A stretch of DNA of 64,000 nt, taken from Epiperipatus broadwayi (taxonomy: Eukaryota > Onychophora > Udeonychophora > Euonychophora > Peripatidae). The notes beneath the pieces are model-generated. The model ran no database searches. It had not been told where the DNA came from and worked only from the letters and a program-made list of their open reading frames with translations. Shown here piece after piece: positions 1 through 13,659 of the stretch (the stretch's first letter is position 1; each line of letters opens with the position of its first letter). A program made the translations under genes and the position numbers. Location: the NCBI GenBank assembly GCA_028023455.1, contig JAQFVV010000232.1:310001-374000 (forward strand). Direction: 5' to 3'.

Positions 1-1307
1 GAAAGATTATCATAAAATTTATTCTGAAAGTAATCATTTACATTTTCTTTATGTAACGTTTATTATGTTAAATATATTTCTGAGCATGAATAAATAATGT
101 TCACTTAATTGATATTTGGTCTAGTCTCTGTCCCTCTTGTAAGTGTGTGACCATTAATTTAAGGGTAGAAATATCTATATGTGAAGCAAAAAGCACAGGA
201 CCCCTTGACTAAGAGTAGGAGCTAGTTTGGGATGTTTTAAGTTCCAGATTGGTATGCCTGTCATCTGAGCATGCCAGTTGTATATAACATGGTCAGCTGG
301 TCCCTGAGTTTTATTCTCAAAACAAGATGCTTTGAATGGCAGGTTTTGGTTTCAGCAGTTGTGAGGTACTACAACCAGGAAATATGGTTGAGCTGTGTGT
401 ATGTATAGATTCGATCTATCTATAGGTATCATTGATGGTTAATCTAAAATGATATTCCACCCCCCTCAGCTTCAACTTCCAGTCCACTGTGACAGTTGTT
501 ATAGAAGAAACTACAATCATGAAATATAAAGTGAAAATGTAGTAAATAATAGATGTTAATAACTAAGATAATAAGTGTTAGAAGATATTACTAAATAATT
601 AAAATCTGAATATAAAAAATAACAGAATAAATAAATAATGTTCCGAATATGTAAAAATAATAATGTATCGAGAATAAAAATTAATATTAAGCTGTTAAAG
701 TAAAAATAAAATATTGCGGGATGATCTAGGTTTAATATAGAAACTTGTGCTTTAGAATCACACCTTTAAAATCTTTTATTTGATCCAGATATATAGATGA
801 CATGTTTTCATCTGACATGATAAAAATAATTATATATTTTATAACATTTAAATAATATCAATCTTCATATTAAATTTACAATAAACAGAATCTGATGGGA
901 AATTTCGTTTTCTTGATGAAATTGTCACCAAGAAAAACAATACATTGAGACAGATACCTGCAATTTTTTTTTACACTATCATTCAACTTAGATTTTTTTC
1001 TGTAGCCAAAATTTTCATCATTAGAGCAATTAACTTTTCAGATGAATTAAAGCTGAAAAAAGAAATCAATTATATGTTTCATTAGTTAATGGTTATAATA
1101 ATGCCTTAATTCAAGACCAAAATAAACAATCATTAGAATTTGTGTTTTTTACATAATACTGGGCATATTATAAAATGTTATAATATAAAAATAGCACCCA
1201 ATTTATTAAAAAATCAGTAACTTTCTAGCCAAATCTAAAGATTCAATCTTTTTTTGAGACTCGTGGAATGTATGAAAGCATTTGTAAAGTGTATCATATC
1301 TACATAA
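1..1307. other. AT-rich DNA without recognisable features
   Basis: Very AT-rich non-coding sequence with many stops in all frames. I see no repeat shared with the rest of the window and no RNA gene. Confidence 0.5.
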
Positions 1308-1577
1308 GAGGCTTTACAAATACCACATGAAATTTCATCAGTACTAGAAAAGTTGAGCACACAAATGCAGTTGAACATTCCTGAGCAGCAGCACTCTCCC
1401 CATGCTATGGATACAGATCACAATACTGATTTTCTAATATCTATTCTATCAAGATGTGACAGTCTCTATGACTGTAAGATCAGAGAAGCCATTGAGATAC
1501 TGAAAAGACCAAATTGTATCAACAAACATGATGACAACTTTCTCCTACTTGGAAGAATTAAAAAAACATTATTTTAA
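1308..1577 (+). pseudogene. Possible Penelope-like element C-terminal fragment
   Basis: An open stretch of about 90 codons that follows an in-frame TAA near 1305 and ends at the TAA at 1575-1577. The first ATG lies inside it, so this is a fragment rather than a gene with its own start. Near its end it reads KIREAIEILKRPNCINKHDD. This resembles the tail that follows the GIY-YIG nuclease in many Penelope-like polyproteins, where an arginine-glutamate-alanine-isoleucine block precedes an Asn-rich turn. No GIY-YIG or reverse transcriptase is visible upstream. The assignment rests on one short motif, so it could be chance. A clearer Penelope-like fragment lies at the other end of the window (63588-64000). 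Confidence 0.35.
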
Positions 1578-2280
1578 AGAATTTCTGACTTATTTTATTT
1601 TCCAATATTTTCTGTATCTGGATTTTTCTATTGGTAAGACTTTCAACATATTTTTAGTGCTTCTACAATCTTTATAATTCAATTGTTATTTTTTTTTTTT
1701 GAGCCAATATAATATCTGGTAAAATAAAATTACACATTATTACTGCCTAGCATGCTTTCAATATATTTTTATTATATTCATAGCATATAGTGATGTGATT
1801 AAATGATTATTTATATCAATGTTTAATTAATTTCATGTATTCAATTTTTATTTAAAATTAAATATTTAACTAGCTCATTTCTTTGAAATGGGTACATTTG
1901 TTTCTTTTTTGTTACAGTATTTTATTCATCAGCCAGGTGACAGCTTGTGTGATTAAGCTGAAATATCTATTTGTATTAAAAATTATATATGGGTGAATCC
2001 ACAAATACATCTCTAACTTGTGAAAGTCTTTGTATCAGTATATTGTAATATTGTAGGCAGTGGCCAACTTTGGCATGCCAATATTACAAGCTCCTTAAGT
2101 TTAAAATATATTAATTAATGGAAAAATAATATTTAATTTTCTCATGTTTTTTAATAATAATAATGTATTTAATTTATTTAAATATTTTCATCAAATAATA
2201 ATGGAATTTTCAAATATTTTGTAAACATAAGAACAAATATTATAAATTGTAAATGAGTGTAAAAGGGAAAGAAAATTGTA
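1578..2280. other. Unannotated AT-rich spacer
   Basis: Homopolymer-rich AT sequence. Nothing recognised. Confidence 0.5.
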
Positions 2281-2289
2281 AAATAATGT

Positions 2290-2398
2290 CTTGCATTGGT
2301 GGTCGAGAGGTCAGCCTGACTGCCTTGCACTTGTAGGCAGTTGCCCGGGTTGCGGGTTCGTGTCCTGGTTGATGCTGAAACTTAAAAAAATTTTTTTT
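2290..2398 (+). mobile_element. tRNA-derived SINE, copy 1
   Basis: A tRNA-like unit with an A box (TGGTCGAGAGGTC), a B box (GGGTTCGTGTCC) and a 3' A/T-rich tail. The ends GCATTGG and TTGATGC can pair as an acceptor stem. A 9-bp direct repeat AAATAATGT flanks it (2281-2289 and 2399-2407), as expected for LINE-driven retroposition. Two related copies occur at 29902-30023 (minus) and 36289-36388 (plus). A functional tRNA is unlikely because the arms differ between copies and each copy has its own target duplication. Confidence 0.75.
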
Positions 2399-2407
2399 AA
2401 ATAATGT

Positions 2408-5400
2408 AAACAATTTTTTAATCACACTCAACAGTAATTGTTTATTAGTTTTAATTTTTGAAAAAATAGTAAAAAAAATTATCTTTAGTAAATTATTTAA
2501 CAATTTTTAATTTTAGCTTATAAAAGAAATAATAAAAATTATAAGATTTTAACATTTTTGTTCAATTTTGTTATAATTAATTAGTTTTTTTTTTCATGTT
2601 TTTATCTCTTGAAAACTAACCAATGGTTATCAAATCAGGAAAATTAAAAGATTAATTTATTTTGGTATGAATGAAAAACAAGTATAGTGAAAAAATTTTT
2701 TAATTGTTTTGTAATTTAAAAAAAGAAAATAATAATGTTTTTATAAAAATAGACCTAATTTGTCAGTGTTTAGTTTGGTCATGTGGGAGATGATTGTTCC
2801 AAAAAGTATTATAGGGAGAGGGTAAATTAGTAGACTTCACTACTTTGTTAGAAGAGGTCATTCTTCATCAAGCTAATGAATAAGATGTTAGAAAAGCAGT
2901 CATTCCTGACTCATCTGAAGAAGAAATCAAGTTTGCTGTAAAGTTTTCTCGAATGAAGTTGAAGACAACTGTGCTAAGTTTAGCTAAAGGTAAACATCAT
3001 CTACTTTCATGTAACCAGCTCATTAGAAAAATATAAAGGAGAATAATACCCCTGAAGCAATCTGTGACAAACCTTGTTTCCATCTAAGCATGAGTGCATC
3101 TGTCTTTATGTGTTAGCCTGACCTGGAAAATTATTAGCAAAAAATGGATAAATTATTTCAGTGCTAGCCTGAAAATATTGCGTGCAGAATAGATAAATTA
3201 ACTGAACTTTAGCCTGGAATTTTGAAAAGAAATCCTATATGGAAAAACTAAATTACAACTTCAAAGAAGTAATCCAAAGAAAATTAAAATCATGGTATTT
3301 CACTCTTCATTGGAAGCTTGCTCAGCATTTTTTAGTTAATCATCCATATTCAAGAGTATCAATGTATTTTTTCTCAAAATTGTTTTATTGAACATCTTTA
3401 AAAATATTAAGAAATCGAATATAAATTCATGTTAACTTTAAAAAATATTTTTTATATAAATGCCATTCACAACATTTAATGGATTATTTTATGTATATTA
3501 TAACAAAAAACAACTATTAACATTGAGAACCATGTGATTTTTTTATGATTACCATAGCATTTTCATCCTATCTGTTGGTCAATTATTTTTTCTAACTTTT
3601 TGCAAAAATGATTAAAATTTGAAATCTACGAATGACAAGACACTGATGTATTTTCAAAATTATGGAATAGTGCCTGTGTTAAAAGTGTGTGCTAATGGAC
3701 ATGATAAACTATGTGCAATCAGAGAAAATGACAATGTATATTGAAAACACATTGGAACTGAATATGATAGTGTTTAAAACATGATGCCCTGAAAATGGAT
3801 TATTAATCAAACATCTGGCAAGCTTCCAACAAATGGAGCAAAGAAATTTTACCTAAGTACCATAATTTCTTTAATGTGCACATTATATCTTTATTTATAG
3901 TTGTAAAAACAATACAGAAATAATAGATAAGAATGAATCATTTTATTAATTTAACATTTTCATGTGAAACCCTTTTTTATTTATTTGATTTTTCCCTTCA
4001 ATTTTAGAATTTCATGTAATTTAAATTTTATTAAATTTAACATTTGTTTTGAAATGCTTTTTTTATTCATTTATTTTCCCTCCAAAATCATACAAAGGTT
4101 TAAGCTAAATTACATTTTTTTTAAATCTTTGTAAAAAGTTGTTTTCCAGATTTTATTTAAAAGGAAATAATGAAAGCAAATGTTAATCAAGGAGTAAAAT
4201 CATCTGGTTAGTCTTTTTTATATAAAATTATATTTTTTGTTAAGAGTGTATAAATTTAAATTAACATTTTTCATGTCATTTTTTAAATTATTAATCAATT
4301 TAAATAATTGGTTAAAATATTTGTGTTAAAGTCTTATTCCTCCAGCTATCTGTTTTATGAATTGACAGTGTGTGACTTGATTTTATTACAGCTTAGTGTC
4401 ATTGGGATTTTAAAATTATTCCAATGAAATTATTTTAAATAGAATAAGCCATTATATTTATCTTTCTCTTGTTCACAATTACAGTTCCTAGTCTTATGAT
4501 CTTGAGATAGCTCTAGAGAGCATAATGGTTACTTATATTGATGTAAGTGTTTGTACATCCAGATAATTATCTGGATGATACAGTTATTCTCTTTAAAGTC
4601 ATTCATTGCATTTTGTTTTTTTATTAGAAATTTAATTTATAGTTGGCTAGTACACTAATGATACAATGTTGCCAGAGCATTGATTATGATCAACATATAT
4701 TAGAATTCTTTTATTATGAGTGATAGATTAGCACATATGTATGTGCATCAGAAAAATTGTTACATTCTAGTCTATTTATGACAGTGGCTGGTTAAATAAC
4801 CTGGTTATAATGCACCTTTTAAATCGAATCACAAAAATGACTTGATTGATTACTGATTGTTAACGATTTGATTATTTTTATTGCTGGTGATAAAATTGTG
4901 GGGTTGGAGTTTATAACCTCTTAGTAGTATAACTATTTACATATTTCTATGCTCATTCCTTGCTCTTATATCTTTATTTCTTATTGTTCTAAGCATAGTT
5001 GGCTAAATGTTGAAAATTATATTTTTTTAGTTGACATTTATTGTAATGATATGGATAGTAGGGGAGACATGGGAGGATGGAAATCATTCTATTTAACACA
5101 AATATTCCCCATGTCATCTTTAGTACCATCCATACCATTGCAATATATATATATAGATTAAAATATATTGTACCGGTCAGGTTTGTATAGCTAGCCAACA
5201 AGACTGAAAAACCAAGCAAAGGTTTTCAACCAACAGGTTCAGAGTCACTCCTGTCCTAGGTTTAAACCCTTCTTGATCTTCCTAGTTTCAGCCATGTACC
5301 TAACATTATTGGGGATACCACTTCAACCTCCCATATGTCACTGCTTAGCTCACAGGACTGAACATGGCTTTCTATCTCAGGGTTCACATAACTTAACTAA

Positions 5401-5990
5401 CACTATGGTAAATCTCTCAGGCTTACATTACATCACAAAAACTACCTAGTATATATGCAGATGGGTGTGTGTACATATTTTAGATGAAATACTAGCAATT
5501 TACATAGCTTATAAGTTTATTTATATTATTAATTATGCTTAATTGAGGTTTCAAAATGGGATAATTAGCTGGTTATCACACAGATAGAGGTGATGGCCAT
5601 TACATAGCTATATAGTGCCTTACAATAATTCCCTGACAGATTATCTGCCCATAGTGGCTAAGTTGCTTAGGTAAGTATTTTTGGGTTGTCTTGTAGATGG
5701 ATTTGAACATAGAGGGCTGGAACTCATGTGCAATTACAATAATTGGGACTTGTCTTATAGATAAAGATTCTGTTGGATGGTGCCATTTTCATGCTAAAAC
5801 TATAAAATATGACCATTCTCAGGCCGTTGATTATAATAATTTTGCTGTGCTTTTTTCTAATGCGAAAATAAAAACAAAACAAAATTGTCTTTTTTAAATA
5901 TTTTTTATTAACATATACAATTTAAATGATAATAATAAATGAAAAATAAAATTTGATTCGTGTTTTTTATATCGTATACTTTTTAAATTG
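2408..5990. other. Unannotated AT-rich DNA
   Basis: No coding potential beyond chance frames and no sequence shared with other parts of the window. Short AT microsatellites occur, for example near 5143-5155. Confidence 0.5.
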
Positions 5991-6096
5991 TGTTACGGCT
6001 TTTTTTTATCAATTTTCTATCGGATATTTTTTTACTTGTGTTATGGCTTTTTTTTTATCAATTTTCTATCGGATATTTTTTTACTTGTGTTACAAC
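5991..6096 (+). repeat. 48-49 bp tandem duplication
   Basis: A unit starting TGTTACGG and containing a run of T, then ATCAATTTTCTATCGG, occurs twice. The start of a third unit (TGTTAC) follows at 6088. The copies differ by a C/T change and by T-run length. No function is suggested. Confidence 0.7.
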
Positions 6097-9000
6097 TTTC
6101 TTTGTTGTTGTTTAACTAAAAAATAATAATCGTAATAAAAGTAAAAGTTGTTACGGTTAGATTTAGAGTTAGTTTTAGGGTTAGTGTTCTGTTGTTTGTA
6201 ATGCTAAAATAAAAAAATTCAAAATCGTAGCCGTACTTGGACAAGAAAGAAACTCAAACTTTTTTAAACAACAACAAACACATACAAATGTCTTCTTTAC
6301 TTATTAAACATGTTTATAATATTTGCTTTTTATGAAATTTACAAAAAAAAACCTGTATATTTGGACTTTTCTTACTGGATATTTTTTTCGTACCACTCTT
6401 TTTTACTTCAAAAATATACATATACAGACAGTAGAATTTTTTTTGTCTCATGGAATGTTACGAGCAGTACGTTACTTGACATGTTACCTAATTGCAACTC
6501 AATAAAAACATAGATATTTAACATTTTCCCAAATAAAAGTTCAATACAGTACGTTGTAAAAAGTCTTAGAATTATTGCTTTAAAAAATCTGAACATTTCA
6601 ATACTTTAAAATAAAAAAAAATCCAATGAAAACATTTCAATACAATTCAAATACAAACTCTCATCAAGCCGTAATTATTTTATAAATTGTGCAAATTCGG
6701 AAAATGTATTTGCTGCTATGTGACATACATGCTGTACTGCGATGCGACATAATGGCCTGCATTCTGTAGCACAACAAAAAAGTTGTATTATAGAAAACGC
6801 GGGTTTGAATGTATCGGCCATGGAAACAGCACTTTTATATGTTTTGGCGCAAAAACCGCGCCATAGAGTGGCATATTTAGCTAAAAGATGAGTACCACAA
6901 TAATTATATCAGCCAGTTGTATCAAGACAGGTATTAACAAAATCACAGAGACCAAGGGTTATAAGATAGGATCCGTTTGTGATCTGAGGTGGTGGTTTGA
7001 ATGGGCTTCAAAGTCACAGGTGTATCTGTTTCTAATAAAAGGTGCATTGATTTTTGGAGAAAGTGATCTAGCCAAGGGATGCTAAAATCTGGGATTTGGG
7101 GTCTCCAGTGTCTGCAGGATCTGGACTGAGGTACATCTGAAGGTCAAACTCCTGGGTATCTGGCTAATGGTTTACCGTTATGTTGTTCAACAGTATATAG
7201 GAGAACAAAGCATTATTTGTACATAATTTAACCCTTAGCCTTGTGAAAGATAGTTAATACATACAAGCAAGTTATATGGACTTAATCATGGTCTATTTGT
7301 TATTACACACATAAATAATTCATTAGATGCCTCCCAATCAACTACGGATACAAATGAAGCATAACAACCTACACATAAGAATCATTATTTGATAGCAATA
7401 ATATTTTGTATATTTAATTACTAAGTTTCTACTTATTTATAATGGGTGGACAATCACTATAACAGACTATCTCAATTTAATACATTTCATTTATGAAATT
7501 TTATATTTATCAACTGTAGTGTTTACACATATATGTTTAAGTCAATTATTTTTGTTTTCTATGTTCAACACATTTTACATTATATGCCTTAAATAAAATA
7601 TTTTCATTTCTTTTTTAATATTCACTTATTAATCTATGCATTTTCCCAACATATATCAGAAATCAGGAAAATAAATTACAATTTATTTTTGGCAAATTTG
7701 TTGACTCGGAAACATTGAGTTATTTATATACTTATTTTATGACACTTTTGTGTAAATAAAGATTTTGATTTATATAAATATAATTATTTGCTCATCATCC
7801 TATTATACGATTATAATTTAACAATATAGAATACTCAATTCTTGTCACGATGGAGGATTTTATTTAAAGAACTTTGTATTTTAATTAATAGTTTTACTGT
7901 TATTGATTTATTTAAGATATGACATTTAACTTCAGCATCTTCATGACTTGACCAGTCCTGTAGGGGTTTAGAAGAGTTGGGAAGAAGCATAAACAAGATT
8001 TATAATTTAACTATTGATTCCTTCCATCATTCAAGGTAAATACAATTACACGCATATAACCAAAATAGCTTTCTATTAAAATGTGATAAGTTAATCCTTA
8101 AACAAAGTTAATAGTTCAACTAATAAAACAAAATACATATAAAAATATTATAAATTATCTAGGTTAAGACCAGCAATTGAATTCATTAAATTTTAAGTTA
8201 CAGTTATACAAAATGAATATTAAATGGTTACTGGCATTCTGGAGGGCTTCCTTGGAGGTGAATGAGCAGATTCATGTGTGTATAGCAGGTTGAGCAATGA
8301 GGACATCTCTCCTTTACATTATTTTCTCAGGAATGGTTTGGATGCTCTGCTCCACACTATGATGACCCAGAGAAGTTGATGCCAATTACTTGCACATCTT
8401 TTCAGGTATAGTGCAAATTGCTTTATATTTTAAGCAGATATAATGAAAGTTCTTTCACCAACAGTTCAATATTTTATTAATTAATAACTGATACAAAATA
8501 ATCTAATCCCAACAATGGGATTCTCTCTCCTTATGTTTTTGCCTGCAGTGTTTCCAAAAAATATTCTCAGAAATTTTTTAAGTGCATTCCTTCCCCTATG
8601 TTGCCACTTTGTCTTACTGTGCAGTTTTCTTATTTTTTTATTACAATGTATTTGCTCTGTAAGAGTGTTAACTATTTTGGGATTGCTTGAGGGATACAGC
8701 ACTTATTTTTCTTTAAGTAATGCATTTGAATCACTCTCCAATTGTTTACTTATTTTAAGATTTTCTCCACAACTTTTACTGATTTTATTAACTTTTTAAA
8801 CTTAGCTGGAAAATTTTTACTAATGAAACTATTTATTCTTTACTTAAGATTGCTAAGTCAGATTACATAGTACTTTATAACCACACCCCCTAATTGCACT
8901 TATACATGCTTATTCTTAATGTATGTGGGTTTATATATTAATAAAATTATGTCTACACTGGGAGATAGGTTTCATTACAGCAAACATGAAGCAAGTGTAT

Positions 9001-9239
9001 CTACTAGTAGATATGCACCACTTCATATCTGTCTTGTAGGTCTACAAACAAAAAAAAAAAAACTTACCTTACTCTTCGGCCACAGCTGAGTGATTACTTG
9101 TTAGTTTTCTTCCTTTATTATATTTGTTAGTATGTCTATATATCTCAACATAGTATTCTAATGTTTTTTCTAACCTGTAATTAAATAGGTGATTCCAAAG
9201 TTGTCAACTAGTATGAGACTTTATTACTATTGTCCCCTC
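6097..9239. other. Unannotated DNA
   Basis: Mostly AT-rich with a slightly more GC-rich patch at about 6690-6880. No gene, RNA or repeat family could be assigned. Confidence 0.45.
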
Positions 9240-9786
9240 CTAGGTCTTGAAATTTGTCCCTGAAAGGTTTCAATGTGTGAGTATTAAAGGTACCTTTTAT
9301 TCTCTTAGGTCCTTCCAAGAATGTATTTCCACTGTAATCTTTATTGTATATCCTGTATATAAGGGGCAGAAATTTTTGTATTGGTTATGTTCGACCACTT
9401 GTTTGCATAATGCAGGCCCACACTTGGTCTCCTTTAAATTAGTACCTTATTGGTGCTTTTTGCTTCTCCCTGTTTTCTGCCATTTGCCTTAATCTTACCC
9501 ATGTTCTGACTTGGTCTGGTTCTGTAATTACAGGTTCCTGGGTTACTGGAAGGTCAATTTTAATATGTTGGCATCCAGTTTTCCAAAGTGTAACCACATG
9601 GGTGTGAAGCCCATCACCTCATTGATGAACCCATTGACATGCCATATTACCTGGAGTATCTGTTTGGCCCACTCATGATGGTTGTACCCTTTGTATGTTT
9701 GGAAATCTGTTTAACTCTGTCATGACTCTCACATGGATTTGATTGTGGGTTCCTGGTGGGGAGAATATGTTGGACTCACTGATGTC

Positions 9787-10125
9787 TCACTCAGGCTCTG
9801 CACTGGTGGAAGGAGAAAGCTGTCCCATGGTCAGATAATATAATTTGAGGCTTACCCGGAACTGTTTGTACTGGAGGAGGCACATCGTATTCCTTGAACC
9901 AGTGTGGGACATCTGATAGATTGTCACATATTTAAAAAATACATCATATGTTACCAGCAGAAACCTCCAGCAGTTGTACATTAGCAATGGTCCATAGCGG
10001 TCAATGGCACAGAGTTCAATTGGCCAACTGGATAGGATTGGTCTCTTCCAGGGTAAGCAATTAGGTGGCTTTGCTTGTGAACATACTTGGCAGTTATTCA
10101 ATGTAAAGAGGATGGTCATGTACAT
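9787..10125 (-). pseudogene. Integrase open segment of the gypsy pol relic
   Basis: A 112-codon open stretch holding CQVCSQAKPP (the second half of an HHCC zinc finger) and the first part of the catalytic core, with the aspartate in the AIDRYGPL segment. The core continues in other frames towards 9500. The fold is the retroviral-type integrase that inserts the element cDNA. The active-site triad cannot be completed in one frame, so it is non-functional. Confidence 0.75.
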
Positions 10126-11192
10126 CCTCTGATTAAAATTGGCATCATATGGCTGCTTTTATTCTTCGAGGGCCATAGTGTCCATGGAGATTATGATAGT
10201 GTCAGACCAAACAATCTCTTATACTTAATAACACTGCTACCTTTTATTCCTTCCTGTGTAGTCTGCACCATTAGTAATCCTCCTATTTTGTACCCTGGCT
10301 TAGGTCCAGTTGTCATGTAAGCAGCCCATGCTTGGAGTCATCATTTTGTAATGCCCTCAGATTTTTAAATCCTCCATTGTTTCATCCATAGCAGTTGCTA
10401 CATATGTTATTTAGATAGGTCCACTCAGTGAGTTTTGTGGTGTTATGGTGGTGGGGTGTTGACTAAGGATGTTAGCTACTGTTTTCCTTCCCTGGGCAGT
10501 ATTCCACCTGATAATTCAATTTTTTCAGGAATAGACTCCATCTTACTAGGTGTTCATTTGTGATGTAAGCCTTGTTCAAGAACTCCAGGCATCAGTGATC
10601 CATGATAATTACATTTGACCCCAGTAAGAACTGTTGAAACTTGTGGGAGGCCCATATGATGGCCAAAGCCTCCTGTTCCATGACAGTATACTGTTTCTGC
10701 ATCCTTTAATGTCTGGCTGCTAAAGTATAGCACACTGTTTCCCTTGAGGTCCTTTCTGGAACAAGATGTTACCTAATCCTGCCTTACTTCTATTGGTTTG
10801 AGCGGTAGAATGGCGGGGAGAAATCCGGATGGTGGAGTATTATCTCTTCCAGAAAACTTTATCTTTTGAAAGTCTTTTTTCTGTTCTCCTGACCATCGCC
10901 ATTGGTTGTACTTAGGCAACAGGCCCAACATGGTAGCAGAGTTCTGGGCCAGGTTCTTGTAGAATCAGTGGAAGTTGCATTGCCTGAGGAATAACCATAT
11001 CTGTTTTTTTGGCCTTAAAACTGTTGTATGCCTTCTATTTTATTAGGGTGAGGCCAGATGCCATTTCAGTCCACTAGGGATCCCAAAAATGTGATTTCTT
11101 ACTTGGAAAAACAGCACTTTTCCAAGTTGATGGTTATATTATTACTATGACATTCATTCACGAATTCCCATACTTGTTTTAAATACTTTGCT

Positions 11193-11588
11193 CTATTTTT
11201 CAAGGCAATCACCATGTCCAAGTAATATAATAAGTGTTTCTTTATGTTTGGATAGTACTTGGTTCAAGCATCTAAGCAGCCATGCCCTACTGTTTAGCAG
11301 GCTGAAGGGAATTGTCTTGAAGTGATATGTGTATCCTCTGTATTTAAATGCTGGGTATTGGCAGTCCTGGCATCCAATTCTATCTGCCAGTATCTTGAGG
11401 TAAAATCGATGATGGTAAAAACTTGTTTGTCCACTAGCCTCATCAATACTTCTTGTATCAGTGGTGGGTATCTCTGGTTCCATAATGCTGTTTAGTCTAT
11501 GGCCATCCAAGCACAGTCCCGCAGTCCCTTTTTTCCTACTACCAGCAAGTTGATATAGGATAGTGGCCCCTTTTCTATGATGCCCCAT
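11193..11588 (-). pseudogene. Reverse transcriptase open segment of the gypsy pol relic
   Basis: A 131-codon stop-free stretch inside the larger pol relic, covering part of the fingers and palm of the reverse transcriptase. It includes the YRGYTYHFKTIPFSLLNS-like block that precedes the catalytic loop in gypsy enzymes. Frame changes are needed on both sides to continue the domain. It is best read as part of the 9240-11650 pseudogene, not as a separate protein. Confidence 0.7.
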
Positions 11589-11650
11589 TCTAGCATTTTA
11601 TTCAGCTGCTCCTCTACTTCCTTGCAGTATTGGAATGGGGTAGGATGACT

Positions 11651-13659
11651 TCATTTAAAAATATGTCTCTTCCTTGACCTGAATGCGATGGACATACCCT
11701 GAATTGTTCCTGGGGTGCTAGAAAAGACATCTGAGTAAGTGGTCAGGATTTCCTTCTTTTAAGTGGAAGGGAAATGTAAGGATACATGAAATAAACCACA
11801 TGCACATCAATCTTAAAGACCATTATCACCAACAGTAGTCAAAATATATTGTTAATAATCGACTAATAACTTTGTGTAAATTTGTCATTTAAAATTATAT
11901 TTTTAACTATTCTTGTCAATACTGACATAGATAATTAAACTTCAAAAACAAAAGCAAGCAATTCCAAAATTAAAGGAAAGAAACAATAAACTTTAGTATC
12001 TGTTAATTCATTACATTATTCAACTGACATCACAATTAAAAAAACGAACTCAATTCGAGGTGAAAAAAACTATAAAAAAGAATGTGATGGAATGACTAGC
12101 AGAAAGACTTCTTTTCTTTAAAAAAATGAGATTTTAATTTAAGTGTCTAGTTAATATGCAGCTTAACAAAATCTAAACTCAAATACACTATTTAAAACTA
12201 TATAATGACAGCCATTGAATTACCATATCTCCAAACATGAAAATATTGTGAAATAGAGAGAAAACTGTGTGTATGAATTTGAATGGACTAAATATTTTGT
12301 AAAGTTACTTTACAAATCATAAATTATCAGTATTCAGAACAATACTGAATTTTAGTATTAAAAGTACGAAATCATCTCAACCTTATTTCAAGGATTTATA
12401 AAATTATAAATTTACTATTCTTAACAAAACCAGGAATGCCACATAAGTTTATCAACACAGTTACATAATTATGTCTGGCTAATAGAAAGTAAATATTGTA
12501 GGGATAAAGTGTTCACTATACAACCATGATGCCAGATTTCAGTTTGATGGAAATTAGCTTCTACCTATCAATGCTGAATATAACACCAGAATATATTACA
12601 ACAAATCAAGGAAAGTTATTAGATCAGAAGGAATACTGTAGGTAATAGAATAGAATCACCATCAGAATATTTTAATGGCATTCAAACTTAGGAAAGTGGA
12701 TTTAAAAGTAGAAGAAAAGAGTCATAAAAATAGAATTTTTTGAATATTTATCAATATGAATTGTCACTAATTTAACCTTCAACTTAACTACACAGGATTA
12801 ACATATATAAAAAAAAATTGTATTTTTTATTTTATTTTAATTTCTTTTGATAATAGGTTAAATTTCACCCAACCATAATTTAAAGCTAAATAGAGGGGAC
12901 ATCGAGAATATTAGTATCCTCAAGTTATTAAAAAAAATTGACATAGAAACCAAAGCTTGTGTAATATGCTTAACTATTTATAGACAAAAAGATAAGACTA
13001 TTACTTTATATAATATTAGATATCTAGAGTAGGACAATTATAATGTTTAATTGCAAATGTAAAATGTTTGTTACAATTAATTTATTAGTTAGGTCTTTGG
13101 TATTCAGAATATATGCCTAAAACTTGTATAATTGATATTTACTATCATATTTTAATATCATTAGAAAGAGGTTTCCAAAATATAAAATAATACTCATGAA
13201 ATCCTATATCTGGGATATACTCTCTAAGAATAAGAATGTTAGTTAGTGTGTACATACTACTTTTTACATGAAGATTTAACTTTAGTTTGCATTGTAAAGT
13301 TTAAGTTACTAAATTGGGTTATGAATTATTATTCTTCATAATGATACATTATGATTGAATTATTAGATATTGAATAGATTAATCAAAGGATGGTCACACT
13401 TAGCCAATTATTCCTTTAATAATTTACAACACATTAATTATGTTGAAATATAATTATAAGCAAATTCTGTTAATGATTTTATTAAATATTCATTATCATA
13501 ATCGAAATCATGGTTGTTGTTTTTTAAATATTTTATTTAAATGAAGTGTTCTTTGCATACTGAAAAGTTTACATTGTATTTAAAGCATACAGATTTAAAA
13601 AAGGGGGGGACACATTCTGCACAGTCCTGATATTCATGGTGGGTTATTCATTTGGAAAC
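11651..13659. other. Unannotated AT-rich DNA
   Basis: No open frames, repeats or RNA genes recognised. The expected gag and protease side of the neighbouring pol relic was not found here. Confidence 0.45.

Larger units (their letters stand above)
9240..11650 (-). pseudogene. pol: Decayed Ty3/gypsy pol (RT, RNase H, integrase)
   Basis: A broken retrotransposon polyprotein read on the minus strand through many stops and frameshifts. In order: reverse transcriptase (about 11650-11000) with the DGHRLNS-like palm segment and the FKTIPFSLLNS-like block; RNase H (about 10720-10600) with the EQEALAIIWASHKF block followed by a degenerate TDH; an integrase zinc-finger remnant (CQVC) and core with a D-RYGPL segment (about 10125-9787); then NEVMGFTPMW near 9590 and a GDQVW motif near 9430, as in the GPY/F module. 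The family catalyses reverse transcription and integration of gypsy elements. The catalytic YxDD reads YLDM, so it would be inactive even without the stops. No flanking LTR was recognised. Confidence 0.85.

Noticed and set aside
6150-6190. TTAGGG-like runs suggesting an interstitial telomere repeat
   Set aside because: Only one exact TTAGGG with irregular neighbours; not a tandem array.
9247-10320. Plus-strand open frames over the pol relic (9247-9492 and 10087-10320)
   Set aside because: They are antisense to the recognisable integrase and linker sequence.
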